This document shows, one piece after another, positions 36,479 through 46,555 of a stretch of DNA of 64,000 bases. This DNA comes from Ectocarpus siliculosus (Eukaryota > Sar > Phaeophyceae > Ectocarpales > Ectocarpaceae): the NCBI GenBank assembly GCA_000310025.1, contig FN649755.1, positions 2,650,580 to 2,714,579 of the forward strand. Reading direction: 5' to 3'. Under the pieces are notes generated by a model. The model made no database searches. It was not told where the DNA came from and saw only the letters and a program-made list of their open reading frames with translations. The position numbers were made by a program, and so were the translations under genes. Position 1 is the first letter of the stretch; every line of letters starts with the position of its first letter.

Positions 36479-38109
36479 GTTTCGTGTAGAGGCGTTTCGT
36501 TACGATCATTACAGAAATATTTTCGTCGCAGGGTGTGTAGGATGTTGTTACAGCACCTTAACGAGTATTTTCGGCATTGCCTGTCTCACGTGTTGCATTG
36601 TTTCAGCGGGTAACGTTGAAACGTGGGGAGAGCGCACGATCGATCACAGAGGAATAGACTTATCGCTGCAGAAAGAGCACCGTCCACAAATGAATAAACC
36701 CAGCAGGAACTCGAAAACGAAGCGTCCTCCTGCCCGCTAGAATGCGGCACAAAACCCAACGAACGGCAGTGCATCGGGCAATGGAGGTCAAACAATGGCC
36801 ACAGGCGTCTATTCTTGCACCCCTCCTAGGCTGAGGTGTGCTTGCTGTCGGGGTTGCACCGACCATGCACAAGCCATTCCCCGAACGCGTTGTATTCAAC
36901 AAATGGTGTGTAGGGGCTTCGCGCTCAAAGACGCTGGGCATTTATGCATGCCCCCTCCCAACAAAGAGAGGTAACACGGCGTCAACTCCCCCCACCTCAT
37001 TTTTCAATTTTTCTGCGTTATCCATGGATCAAGAGCACATGTGGTGAACGAATATATGAAGAAACACCTCTGTCGTACTGTAGTAGTATATACCATAGTT
37101 TTGTTCGCCATGAAAATAGAGAATAATTCACTTGCACCTGAGATAATCAGTCTCTATTCTTAACGTAGGCACAGAGAGAACGAGACAGAAGAAAGGCACG
37201 CGTCAATCTCCCCAAGCACATTCACTTCGTCTGGTGTGGGATTCCTTTTCGGGTGGGGTGAAATGGCAATGTGGAGTCCATCAATGGGAGGCGTAAGCTG
37301 CTGACACTTGGGGAAGGATCATAAGTTTTCCGATTCAAAGCTAAGATATGCTTGAGAGGAAAAAAATTTTGCGTCATCGAGATCGCCTAGTCGGGCAAGG
37401 GTATGAAGAACCGGATGAATGATACTTTCAAGCGACAAACAACATCGTCCAATGAGGATGGATATTGCTTTTATTTTATGTCGGTGAAGGTAGGTGTTGG
37501 AATGAACGGAGCAACATTTGTTCTGAAGAGGTAACGTAAACTTGCTGAAAAACGCCCACATCAGCTCATGTTGAGGAAAGGACTGGTGGTTGAGGTGATG
37601 TTCTTCTCCGGCCAAGGGGTAGAAATACCATGGCGGGTGTGTAACATCAGTTGAATGTGGACTCCAGCCCATACATTACGTCCGGCAATTCTATTTCTAC
37701 TCCCGGTCGCGCCCGACTATGTAGTTTCTTTGTGGTGGTCCAGGAGATCTCCAAAAAACACTACTACCGATCACCTCGCTCGGTGGTCCAGTCGGTAGAA
37801 CCTTTTCGTGGCAGTGAAGTCGGGACATCGACTATCTATCCTAGCCACATGAGATAGTCGCACTTATTTCGTGTTAAGGAAGGCTCTTGTTGGCGTATAC
37901 ACTTGGGGGACGAGGAACTCCTTGACCCTTCTGACGTCAGTATCGAACTCGTTTCCGTGATCCATGAAGAGTTCTTCTCAAACTAGGAGAGGATCGTCAT
38001 AGTGAAATAGAAAAACTCGGAGCGACGGCGATGAATGGTGTGGGATGCGGAAAAGCTCCCCGCGTTGTCCAACGGTACGGTTTTCACCACTCAAAACAAG
38101 GCAAGGTAC

Positions 38110-39285
38110 TGACGCGTAAGCATATGCCAGCACATTATTAGTGCTCGTGGCAAGTCCCGAAGCTCGAGGTTTTTCGTCGTGTGCACCTGTATGTGTAGCT
38201 CAACACTCATTTTCTTCTCCCGAACCATCTACTACTCTACGGCCCAGATTTCGGCTCCAATGAACCCTACCCAAACGATCCGCCACCCCTCGCCAACAAG
38301 CCCGTTTACGTTCTTTTTCTCTGATCCCGTTACAACCGTTCTGCTATCCAAGACATCAATGGTCAGTCGGCCGTGCTTCGGTTCTACAGTGCTCCAACCT
38401 ATGTAAGTATTTGAAACTCCGTGTTCGTCCCATTGGCCAGCTCACCACGCACGTTGTAAAATACTTCTAGTCTATGTTGTGTATTTTTAATGGAAGTTCT
38501 TCTGTGCGGAAGAGGTGAATTTCCCAAGGTGCTTCGAAGTAGACTATAGACTTGTTTCGCCAAGGCATCCTTCTTGCGGGCACACCCACAAGTACATCAA
38601 CGCGATGGATGTGTACTTGGTTCGAAAAAAGCCACATCGCAAGCAGGCACTATCGTTTTCGAGTGTGCTCGCTGACGTGCATTCGAGAAGCCATCACCCG
38701 GAGCCTTCAAGAGCGGCTCATCATGATACAATACCTCCATGTATGCGTTGCGTGTTCGTGATAGTTGCTGCTGTGTGTGTCGACAGATTAACGTAGCACA
38801 ATATGATTGGACAGTTTGAATTGAGGGACTGTCGACGTTGCAGATCGCTGAGTAGCCACATATTATCAGAACAGCAAGGAACGTTCTGTAGGAATGTTCC
38901 TCGTGGATGGTGCATTGCCCCGAGTGTGTTCTTTGTGGATAGTGGATCAACCAGAGGATTCATGGTACGTTGTGAAGGACGTTGGCCCACGTTGAGTCGT
39001 TGTGTCCCGATATTATTGTGTTCTGCTTTCGTGCGTTGGTCGAGCGACGGGTGGTGCTGCGGTGCTGCGGTGCTCGCCCCACCCTTGCTCACTCCACCTT
39101 TTGACCTGTTCTCCTGGTCCAAGGTCTCATCAATACAACACCTTTTCCCCAGAAGCCACTACTTTACCAACATTGCGGGCGTTGTATGTGCGTTTACAGA
39201 ACGCTAACGGTTGATTTCCACAACCGACGATGCACCTCTCTGACAAACAGACTTGTGTTGTGCGCTCCTCCATGTGCACGAGGTC
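38110..39285 (+). repeat. left arm of a large inverted repeat
   Basis: Matches, in reverse complement, the right arm at 40,375-41,290: the outer block TGGCAAGTCCCGAAGCTCGAGG; a block with GGGCACACCCACAAGTACATCAA; GGAGCCTTCAAGAGCGGCTCAT; and an inner block with GACGATGCACCTCT...AGACTTGTGTT. Relative to the right arm it has about 390 extra bases around 38,770-39,190. A strong donor-like GTAAGT sits at 38,401. No transposase is seen. Confidence 0.7.
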
Positions 39286-40374
39286 GACCAAGAATGACGG
39301 AGAGGAGGGGGGCCGGCGCTCTCTGCTATATGTCTCGTCAATCATGGTATAACAAGAAGAGCTCTAGGCCTTCTCTCGAACCCTAAAAAACATGATCTAC
39401 CACACGATGATCTCACCGTTGCTGTTGCCCATCATTTACAAGCAGAGAAGGAGCCGTGGTGTGGTGGTGTGTTGGATGATGATCCTTCCTTGAATGAGCA
39501 CGGGGGGGATGACCTGTGTCGAGCAAGGGAATTGACCAGGAGAGGAGATAGTCTGGCGCGGCAGACAAGATATTCCTGGGACGAGATGGCCTGCTGGCTG
39601 TCGTGGGAGCAAGTTGAAGTTTGAGCGTTGATGTTCATACAAAAAAATCGAGCTGCCGCTGGCTTGATTGATGTCGGAAGGAACGAAAAAAAGCAAAAGC
39701 TAATCTGTCTCAGACTCTTTTCTATGATAGAGATGGCTTCGTGGTGTCATATTAAGAAAAAATAAAAATAAAAATAAAAAAGAAGAAATGATAGAGATGG
39801 TTTCGTTGTGTCATATTAAGAAAAAAAAAAAAAGTAATGTGCGCGAGACCGTGTGAACTTGTACGGTACAACAATGTACATGGTAAACGCCTTTTGCAGG
39901 AACGAGAGTTGCCACCCCCGGCCGGTGTATTGTATGCTGTGTGCTTCTCCTCTACTCTCATTCATTTCAGTAAAGCACACTGCCCGCACTGAGGCATTTC
40001 TGGTGGCGGGGCCTACAGGGGTGCTCATCTTGCAACGCACAAAATTTTTTCACCTTTTTTTTTCAGTACAAAAAAAAACACTCCGCAGAAAAAATTTCCG
40101 AGAGGATTCCAAAATTGGCAAACTGCGTCATGTTGACGTTAGCCCGAGCCGCTGGCGCCGTCAGGAAAATTACGCCCGATACCACCCGGGCACACTATTG
40201 GGGAGCGGTGGCAGCAGTGCGCTTGTGGATTCGTGTGCTGCAGCGGAAGCACGGCAGTGGGTTGTGTGGGCAGGTCTTGCTCTCTCCAAGCACCAGAAAA
40301 GTGTTCTCCAGCAGCGGCGGGTGAGGTCGCTGCCAAAAATTTCACCGCCTTGCCCCGAGCACGCCGGCTCGAAA
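39286..40374. other. spacer of the inverted repeat
   Basis: Contains a short direct repeat (39,724 and 39,788, ATGATAGAGATGG then TTCGT, GTGTCATATTAAGAAAA) and A-rich simple sequence. The interval 39,835-40,035 is the inverted partner of the dispersed repeat at 5,940-6,135. A + strand open stretch around 40,090-40,323 ends at CGGCGG before GTGAGG and could be an exon, but no domain is recognised. Confidence 0.5.
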
Positions 40375-41290
40375 AACCGAGCACATGGCGGACGTAACAC
40401 AAGTCTTTTTGTCAGAGGTGCATCGTCGATTGGACGTAGCGTTCTTCTGTAAACGCACATCATACCACACAGACGCACCCACACGCATACATACATGGGG
40501 GCATTGTATGAGCCGCTCTTGAAGGCTCCGGGTCATCGCCTCTCGAGTGTTGGTCAGCGAGTACACTCGACAACGAAAATCAGTTCCTTCTGCGTGGTGG
40601 CTTTTATCCAACCAAGTAGTACACGTCCACAGTGTTGATGTACTTGTTGTGGGTGTGCCCGCAAGTAGGATGCGTTGGGGAAACAACCAGTGATAGTAGT
40701 CTCCATGGGCGCCATTCTTCGCAACTGATGAACATGGAGTTATTGTTGGGGAGGGGATGGTGATCAACCATCCCCGGGCAAGGTCCAAGTTTTTTTTTAG
40801 AGTGTTCGCAGTGGTCTACCCGACCGCCCCCAAGAGGTTTGGAGGAAAAACTCGTTGCTACGGTTTCAACGAGGGGTGCTGTCTCCTCTGAGTTCGTAGT
40901 GTACATTGGAATATTCGCCACTTCCGCACACAATACAATAAAACACACACAAACTATGTTACACCGTGGTGAGCTGGCCGATGGGACGAGCACGGAGTTA
41001 CAAATATTTAGGTGCTGTAGAACCGACGCACGACCGACTGACTGACCATCATGTCTTGGATAATGAGTACAGCGTCTGTGACTGGATCAGAGCAAAGAAC
41101 GTAAACGGGCTTGATGGAGAGAGGGAGTGACCGTTCGGGTAGGGTCATTGGAGCCGAAATCTGGGCAGTATTCAGTTCTTCTGTAGGTGGTTGGGAAGAA
41201 GCAACTGATTGTTGAGCTACAGATGGAGGTGCACCAAAACCTCGAGCTTCGGGACTTGCCACCAGCACTGGTGTATGCTGGCACAACTCC
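40375..41290 (-). repeat. right arm of a large inverted repeat
   Basis: Complement of 38,110-39,285, as described there. On the - strand a frame at 41,286-41,008 shares AQISAPM and SDPVT with the + strand frame 38,179-38,406 of the left arm, so both arms may descend from a coding sequence of unknown identity. Confidence 0.7.
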
Positions 41291-41299
41291 GCATCATAT

Positions 41300-41611
41300 C
41301 ATTACCTCGTGCTTCTCAACAAAAGTTAATGCCCGTGTCGATACAAGCAGGTCATCGGCTTACTTTGCGAAGCCAGTTTCCTAGGCATTTTCTTCCTCAT
41401 AAATTCGGCGCAAATAAATTTTTGCTCAAGGGGAGATTCGAACCCCGGACATTAGCTTTTGTTGAGAAGCACACACGACGTAGTCAGCCGCTGACTTGCT
41501 TGTATTGACCTAGCAAGCACAGCGCTGATCACAGGGATGGCAACCCTGGGGGGACGTGTTCGTGGCTGCAAAGCCAGACCGGACACGGCCATTAACTTTT
41601 GTTGAGAAGCA
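41300..41611. other. short repeats flanking the retrotransposon
   Basis: CATTARCTTTTGTTGAGAAG occurs at about 41,450 and 41,590 and, inverted, at about 41,312. The retrotransposon inserted just after the third copy. No gene is seen. Confidence 0.5.
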
Positions 41612-41616
41612 CGATT
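41612..41616 (+). repeat. target site duplication CGATT, left
   Basis: CGATT immediately precedes the 5' LTR and is repeated at 48,888-48,892 immediately after the 3' LTR. Five bases is the usual size for Ty1/copia integrases. Confidence 0.9.
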
Positions 41617-41807
41617 TGTTTGGGGTACTCAGCAGGATACTGATCTACGGGGCCTCCGGGGGTTACGTGGATGATATTTGTGTATGATGGACATGATACG
41701 TGCGGGGCCCCTCGTGCCTCCGCCGTGCATGCCACTCTCTAATCAACCAAGGTCTTGAGTCAACCTTCTTTCTCTTTCGGCCTCTGACGGGCTACCGCAC
41801 CCAAACA
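41617..41807 (+). repeat. 5' LTR
   Basis: Starts TGTTTGGGG and ends CCCAAACA, so the ends are inverted repeats with the canonical TG...CA. It differs from the 3' LTR at 41,627 (A versus G) and 41,676 (A versus G). No obvious TATA box. Confidence 0.95.
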
Positions 41808-42407
41808 CAATATATTGTAAGGCCTGGTGTTGGTAGTGGGTATTGGCGTCTGAGCTGTGTGAGCCGGGTCAACGGAGCGGTCGACACTTTTCTTCTATAT
41901 TTCTTCAAGCTGGGATCGCGGCCAACGGGGGCGAGGACAGCAGCATTGTGTAGCTGGTGCGGTGGCCATTGCGGGGACCGGGATGTTGGTGAGGTTGATT
42001 ATTTCATCATTACGAATACGCTACTGCTGTAGTTACTCATGTATGATGGTTTCTACCATGGAGCTAAAGTGGCAGCAAGGGGCATAGATCTTCGGGGTAT
42101 CTTATGACATGTCTAGAATTCTGTATCTTTGACCTGTTGCATAGTGTTCCGAGTTCTGCGTTTTCTTGCTACTGGTGTGCGGCACGGGAGTTCGCCTCCC
42201 GTTGCCACTCTCTCTCCTGTTCCCCTTACGACAAGGGCAACCTAATCAACGACTTTACCATCTTAACATCTCTTCACGCCTACCAACGGCGCAGCCTTGC
42301 TCATCCCAGCAGCACTAGGCTTGGGGCAATCAAACGCGGGACAGCAGGTTTTATAGCTGGGACAGCACTTCGAGGCTGGGACAGCAGGTTTAGGGTTTTA
42401 GTTAGAT

Positions 42408-42971
42408 ATGTCGGATGGTGGGGATACGGAGGATATTGCAGCTGTGCGCGCGAGGCTGGATGAGGCGCTGCGAGCTATAGAGGCTGCTAAGGCTGAGACG
42501 GCGGAGGTTCGGGCAGCACAGCAGCAGTCGGCGGGTGCACCTGCCGGCAGCCCAGGAGGCGACGGTCTAGTTGCTACTGGAGGGGCTCCATCTGCATCGG
42601 TGGGGCCGACGGGGCCAGGTGGGGTGAGTCATGGTGGTGGTACTGGTGTGCCGGGTTTGCCTTTGGGAGGTACCATTGTCAGAACTCCTGTGCCTAGACT
42701 CCCGTCAAATTGCACCGCCGACGCTTTTCTTAGTTGGCGGAGACGGTTCCGGGTCTACGCGGACAACCATGATCTCCTGCATACCATCGCCGGCAGTGCT
42801 GAGGTTCCCGTTGTGAGTTGTCAAGACGTCGGATACCTGACTCGCCAGTTCGGCTCAAAGCTTGTTGGTGAGCACAAGAGGATGTGGGGTTTATCTTGGA
42901 GGCAGCGGTGGGGGCCCCATTTGAGAACACCCTGTACTCTTGCCATTCCGTGGCCGATGCGTGGAGGATGA
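42408..42971 (+). CDS. gag: Gag N-terminal part (zero frame)
   Basis: Starts MSDGGDTEDIAAVRARL, a charged helical segment, then a Gly/Pro-rich linker and the start of the copia Gag domain (ADAFLSWRRRFRVYADNH). Homology to Gag continues after about 42,887 only in the -1 frame; the zero-frame continuation runs 26 codons past that and stops at 42,969-42,971. The start ATG follows an in-frame upstream region with no better candidate. The protein would form the virus-like particle shell of the retrotransposon. Confidence 0.7.
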   Translation: MSDGGDTEDIAAVRARLDEALRAIEAAKAETAEVRAAQQQSAGAPAGSPGGDGLVATGGAPSASVGPTGPGGVSHGGGTGVPGLPLGGTIVRTPVPRLPSNCTADAFLSWRRRFRVYADNHDLLHTIAGSAEVPVVSCQDVGYLTRQFGSKLVGEHKRMWGLSWRQRWGPHLRTPCTLAIPWPMRGG

Positions 42972-45900
42972 TGGAGGATTGGTTTTTGCCGGACCACCCA
43001 GCCGATTGTCAGCTTCTTGTCGCCGAGCTTGACAACATCACAATGAAGGATGGTGAAGACCCAAAGGTATTCTTCTCGCGCGTTGCACAGCTTGAGGCCA
43101 AGTTGCGGGCTGTGGGCATTGTCAAGAGTGAGCTGGAGGTTGTGCAGATTCTCATCCGTCAACTCCCTGCACGCTATGATGTCGAGAAGCGCAGTAGCCT
43201 TTCCAAGCGTGATCTAACCCGCGCTGAGCTGCAGGACGTCGTGCGTGGTCGGTATGCTACGCTCAAGGCTAGCGAGATGAGGTCGGCGGCTGTGACACCG
43301 GCGGTTTCCGCCAACCCGCATGCTCTTGTTGTTGGCCGTGGTTTTGGGCACGGCGGCAACGGGGGGGGCGGGGGGGGCGGAGGCCAACGGCGGAATGGTA
43401 ACAGCGGCGACGGCCGCGGGCAATATTGGTCCTCTGGGGGAGCTGTTGCCCAACAGCAGCAGCAACCGCGGCAACAGCAACAGCCGCAGTCGCAGATGCA
43501 ACAGTACCGACAGCCGCAGCAGCCGCAGCGGCAAATGCAACAACCGTACCAACAACCGCAGCAGCAGATGCGACAGCAACAGCCGTACCAACAGCAGTCG
43601 CAGATGCAGCCGTACCGGCAGCCGCAACAGCAGCAGCGGCAGCAGCAGCAGTCCGCTATGATCGGGGTTGGCGGGATCTACGATTGCCGTAGTAACGCCG
43701 TGTACTACCAGCCGGAGTCACCACCTCCGCCCGGCGCGCCGATGGGTACAGTGCACCGATGCATGCGGTGTGGGAGACACGGCCACCACGCCGGGCATTG
43801 CGCCGCCCCCCGCAGGTTCGAAGGTACGTGCGGCGCCTGCGGCCAGTACGGCCACATGTGGCGCAATTGTGCCAAAAGTAACCGGCACCCTCACCTCAAC
43901 GTCGTCACTTCTGCTGGTGCTGTCGATCCGGAGTACGCGTACGCCACGACGGATGCATCGGCCGCCCCATATCGTGATATCCCGGCGGCCGATGGGATGT
44001 ACTACAGTGACGCCATGATGGCCGGTGGCGGTGGTGGCGGCGGCAGCGGCGGTGACGGCAGCGGTAGTGGGGGCGGCGTTGGCAATGGGGCGATCGTACA
44101 GCAGCAGGTTGTGACACCGGCCGAGCCCTTCTTTGAGTTTGTCGACATTTTCCACGGCGGCGGTGGCGTGGACGGTGGCGATGACGGATTGCAGCCCAAC
44201 GGTGCCATGGCGACAAGTGACTCGGCGGGAGCGGTTCCTGAGGCGCTCGGCGGGGACGGCGAGGTTACTTTTGGTGGCGGTCTCTTCGCGATGCACCTTG
44301 TCTGTTCCGTCTCCTCATCCCCCCCTGCGCGCGAAATATCAAACCTTTTCCCGCATCGCCCGGGTTCCACAGTCTTCCTCGGAGACTCTGGCGCTGTGGT
44401 CCACGTGGTCCTTTCCGGGGAAAAGGTGTACAACAGGCGTCCACCGCGCCCGGAGGAGCGGCTACTCATGCTTGGCGACGGCAAGCTTATCCCGGTAGAG
44501 TTCTTCGGTGATTTGGATATGATTTTCCATTGCCATGAGGATGTGCGTGTTACGCTGAAGAATGTTGGCGTGGTACCGGACTTGGCGCTAGATGTTCTGT
44601 CGCTGAACCAGATCCAGGAACGTCATGAGATCAAGCTCAACCGGCATGGGGCATCGATTTGGGGGGGGCTAGTGCAATTCACCAAATTCCCGCACGGGAA
44701 TTACATCCAGGGGACTCGCGTCGATCCCCTACCCCACCACGTCAAATCCCACGCAATGGTCGCGGCGATGCTACGGCCTGGCCTGCAGTCTAGTATCAAC
44801 TACAACGATCTTCACTGCTCCCTCGGCCATGCCAACTCCAAGACCGTGTACGAGACCGCTAAGCAGATGGGCATCAAGGTGACCGGCACTCCGGAGTACT
44901 GTGATGGATGTGCGGAGTCGAAGGCGATCCAGCGCTCGGTCCCCAAGGTCATCTCCCCTTCCCGCCGGACGAAGCGGCCTCTTGAACGTGTCGCCATGGA
45001 CCTAGCCGGTCCTTTCGGCTCATCCAGCGGTGGTGCCAAGTACTTGATGCAGATCTTGGACCACCACACCAACTACGGGTGGACTTTCTTCTTGCGGGAG
45101 AAGAGTGGTGCAAACGTCGTGGGCGCGTTCCGTGCGTGGTACGCCTCCATCAAGGCTCTCTTGGCTACTCACGGGGAGCTGGGCTGTGTTTTGACCGACA
45201 ACGGTACCGAGTGGGTCAACGAGGAGTTTCGGGGACTGCTGGCGGAACTGAACGTTACGCGGGAGCTAACGGCGGTCGACGGGCCCAAGAGCAACGGTCG
45301 TGTGGAGCGGAGGATCGCGCTAGTGATGGAGGGAGGCAAGGCTGGGTTTCTGGAATACGCGAAGCTTTTCCCCGGAGTTCTGTACCCGACCAAGGCGCTG
45401 TCCTTCCGGGCCATCTGGCCCGAGGCTTTCGCGTGGATGAACGATTCTTTGAACATCGCTGCTGAGGTGAGCAAGGAAGACAAGAGGTGCCCGGAGGTTA
45501 AGCTGTACGGCAAGAGGAGGATCAGGGTGGCGCTGCCGTTCATGATGCCCGGCTTCCGCCACCGTCACCGCCCGTCAAAGATGCACAGCAAGGGGGAGCG
45601 GTGCTTCTACCTGAACTCAGGCCACGATCATTCCTCGGCGACGCACAAAATTCTCACTCAGGCTGGGGTGCCCACGTACTACGAACACTGTACTTTTGGA
45701 TTCAGCAGCGAGGGCTTTCGGGGGGATGGACGTTCTTGGGGGTCGGTAGGAGGGATGGCCGGGGTCCCCGCGGTGGCGGCAGGAGCGGCGGCATCGGCAG
45801 CAGCTCCGGCGGCGACGGCGGCGACCTCTGGCGGCAGTGTTTTCCCCGCGGCGGCGGCGGGGGGAACGGCCGGGGTCCCCGCGGTGGCAGCAGGAGCGGC

Positions 45901-46522
45901 GGCATCGGCAGCAGCTCCGGCGGCGACGGCGGCGACCTCTGGCGGCAGTGTTTTCCCCGCGGCGGCGGCGGGGGGAACGGCCGGGGTCCCCGCGGTGGCG
46001 GCAGGAGCGGCGGCATCGGCAGCAGCTCCGGCGGCGACGGCGGCGACCTCTGGCGGCAGTGTTTTCCCCGCGGCGGCGGCGGGGGGGGCGGCCGGGGTCC
46101 CCGCGGTGGCGGCAGGAGCGGCGGCATCAGCAGCAGCTCCGGCGGCGGCGCCGCTGGCACCAGACGGAGCGTGGACGGAGGTGGAGCATGAGGGTGGTAC
46201 CGGCGTGCGTCGGCAGGGGCAGCAGGGGTTTGTAGCGACGCCCGCCGTGACGAGGTCGCGGGCGAAGCGAGATGGGCGGGTGCCGGGGATGTTCGCGCTT
46301 CTAGCCATGGAGGACGAGATCAAACGGTCCATTGCCGAGCTTCCTTCGCCGGGCGTTTCTGAGCCAGACTTGCCGACGGGGCCGGCGTACGACCAGGAGA
46401 CGCCTGAGACATACGCGGCGGCGCACGCGGGGCCACACCACCACATGTGGACCCACGCCGAACACAAGGAGTTTTGCGGGCTGAACGCAGCGGGCACCTT
46501 TCAGGAGGTCGGGGCGGAATAG
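42884..46522 (+). CDS. gag-pol: Gag C-terminal, protease and integrase frame
   Basis: Continues Gag from the -1 frame; the true entry is by the frame change near 42,887, not an internal start. Order: Gag helical domain (AWRMMEDWFLPDHPADC); a Q-rich low-complexity stretch; two CCHC zinc knuckles (CMRCGRHGHHAGHC and CGACGQYGHMWRNC); Gly-rich linker; aspartic protease with DSGA; the HHCC integrase zinc domain (H-x4-H ... C-x2-C); and the integrase core with all three acidic residues in MDLAGP, TDNGTEW and NGRVERR. A minisatellite-encoded Ala-rich linker follows. The frame ends at TAG 46,520-46,522 just before the RT domain; the same frame is open again beyond it. Confidence 0.85.
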   Translation: MGFILEAAVGAPFENTLYSCHSVADAWRMMEDWFLPDHPADCQLLVAELDNITMKDGEDPKVFFSRVAQLEAKLRAVGIVKSELEVVQILIRQLPARYDVEKRSSLSKRDLTRAELQDVVRGRYATLKASEMRSAAVTPAVSANPHALVVGRGFGHGGNGGGGGGGGQRRNGNSGDGRGQYWSSGGAVAQQQQQPRQQQQPQSQMQQYRQPQQPQRQMQQPYQQPQQQMRQQQPYQQQSQMQPYRQPQQQQRQQQQSAMIGVGGIYDCRSNAVYYQPESPPPPGAPMGTVHRCMRCGRHGHHAGHCAAPRRFEGTCGACGQYGHMWRNCAKSNRHPHLNVVTSAGAVDPEYAYATTDASAAPYRDIPAADGMYYSDAMMAGGGGGGGSGGDGSGSGGGVGNGAIVQQQVVTPAEPFFEFVDIFHGGGGVDGGDDGLQPNGAMATSDSAGAVPEALGGDGEVTFGGGLFAMHLVCSVSSSPPAREISNLFPHRPGSTVFLGDSGAVVHVVLSGEKVYNRRPPRPEERLLMLGDGKLIPVEFFGDLDMIFHCHEDVRVTLKNVGVVPDLALDVLSLNQIQERHEIKLNRHGASIWGGLVQFTKFPHGNYIQGTRVDPLPHHVKSHAMVAAMLRPGLQSSINYNDLHCSLGHANSKTVYETAKQMGIKVTGTPEYCDGCAESKAIQRSVPKVISPSRRTKRPLERVAMDLAGPFGSSSGGAKYLMQILDHHTNYGWTFFLREKSGANVVGAFRAWYASIKALLATHGELGCVLTDNGTEWVNEEFRGLLAELNVTRELTAVDGPKSNGRVERRIALVMEGGKAGFLEYAKLFPGVLYPTKALSFRAIWPEAFAWMNDSLNIAAEVSKEDKRCPEVKLYGKRRIRVALPFMMPGFRHRHRPSKMHSKGERCFYLNSGHDHSSATHKILTQAGVPTYYEHCTFGFSSEGFRGDGRSWGSVGGMAGVPAVAAGAAASAAAPAATAATSGGSVFPAAAAGGTAGVPAVAAGAAASAAAPAATAATSGGSVFPAAAAGGTAGVPAVAAGAAASAAAPAATAATSGGSVFPAAAAGGAAGVPAVAAGAAASAAAPAAAPLAPDGAWTEVEHEGGTGVRRQGQQGFVATPAVTRSRAKRDGRVPGMFALLAMEDEIKRSIAELPSPGVSEPDLPTGPAYDQETPETYAAAHAGPHHHMWTHAEHKEFCGLNAAGTFQEVGAE
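45758..46165 (+). repeat. 111-bp minisatellite inside pol, about 3.7 units
   Basis: The unit encodes 37 residues, AGVPAVAAGAAASAAAPAAT followed by AATSGGSVFPAAAAGG and T. Units are nearly identical and GC-rich, and 111 is a multiple of 3, so the pol frame is kept. All three + frames and some - frames are open here, which produces spurious ORFs. It lies between the integrase C-terminal region and the RT domain. Confidence 0.9.
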
Positions 46523-46555
46523 CAACGAGGAACGAACGTCATCTCCTCCAAGTGG

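Larger units (their letters stand above)
34560..38100 (-). repeat. segmental duplication copy D, inverted
   Basis: On the - strand, from right to left, it repeats C from about 49,280 to 53,690, and A from about 6,180 to 10,140. Landmarks: complement of 37,990-38,060 matches 49,300-49,370 (TTGGACAACGCGGGGAGC); 36,941-36,660 matches 6,690-6,970; 36,478-36,020 holds an FNIP mini-ORF; 35,050-34,560 matches 9,690-10,140. Most FNIP repeats are deleted. Its left end abuts B, so B and D are head-to-head partial copies. Confidence 0.8.

Noticed and set aside
37775-37850. A-box-like TGGTCCAGTCGG suggesting a tRNA gene
   Set aside because: No B-box or cloverleaf follows; the site is simply part of inverted copy D, with its counterpart near 49,580-49,650 also lacking tRNA structure.
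41425-41475. tRNA-like T-arm (GGGGTTCGAATCTCCCC) on the - strand
   Set aside because: The stem is imperfect and no D-arm, anticodon arm or acceptor pairing could be built in the expected 70-90 bases. It may be a tRNA-derived SINE fragment, but this is not supported.
41700-42032. 110-codon frame starting inside the 5' LTR
   Set aside because: It crosses the LTR/leader boundary and has no retroelement homology; it is the untranslated leader.
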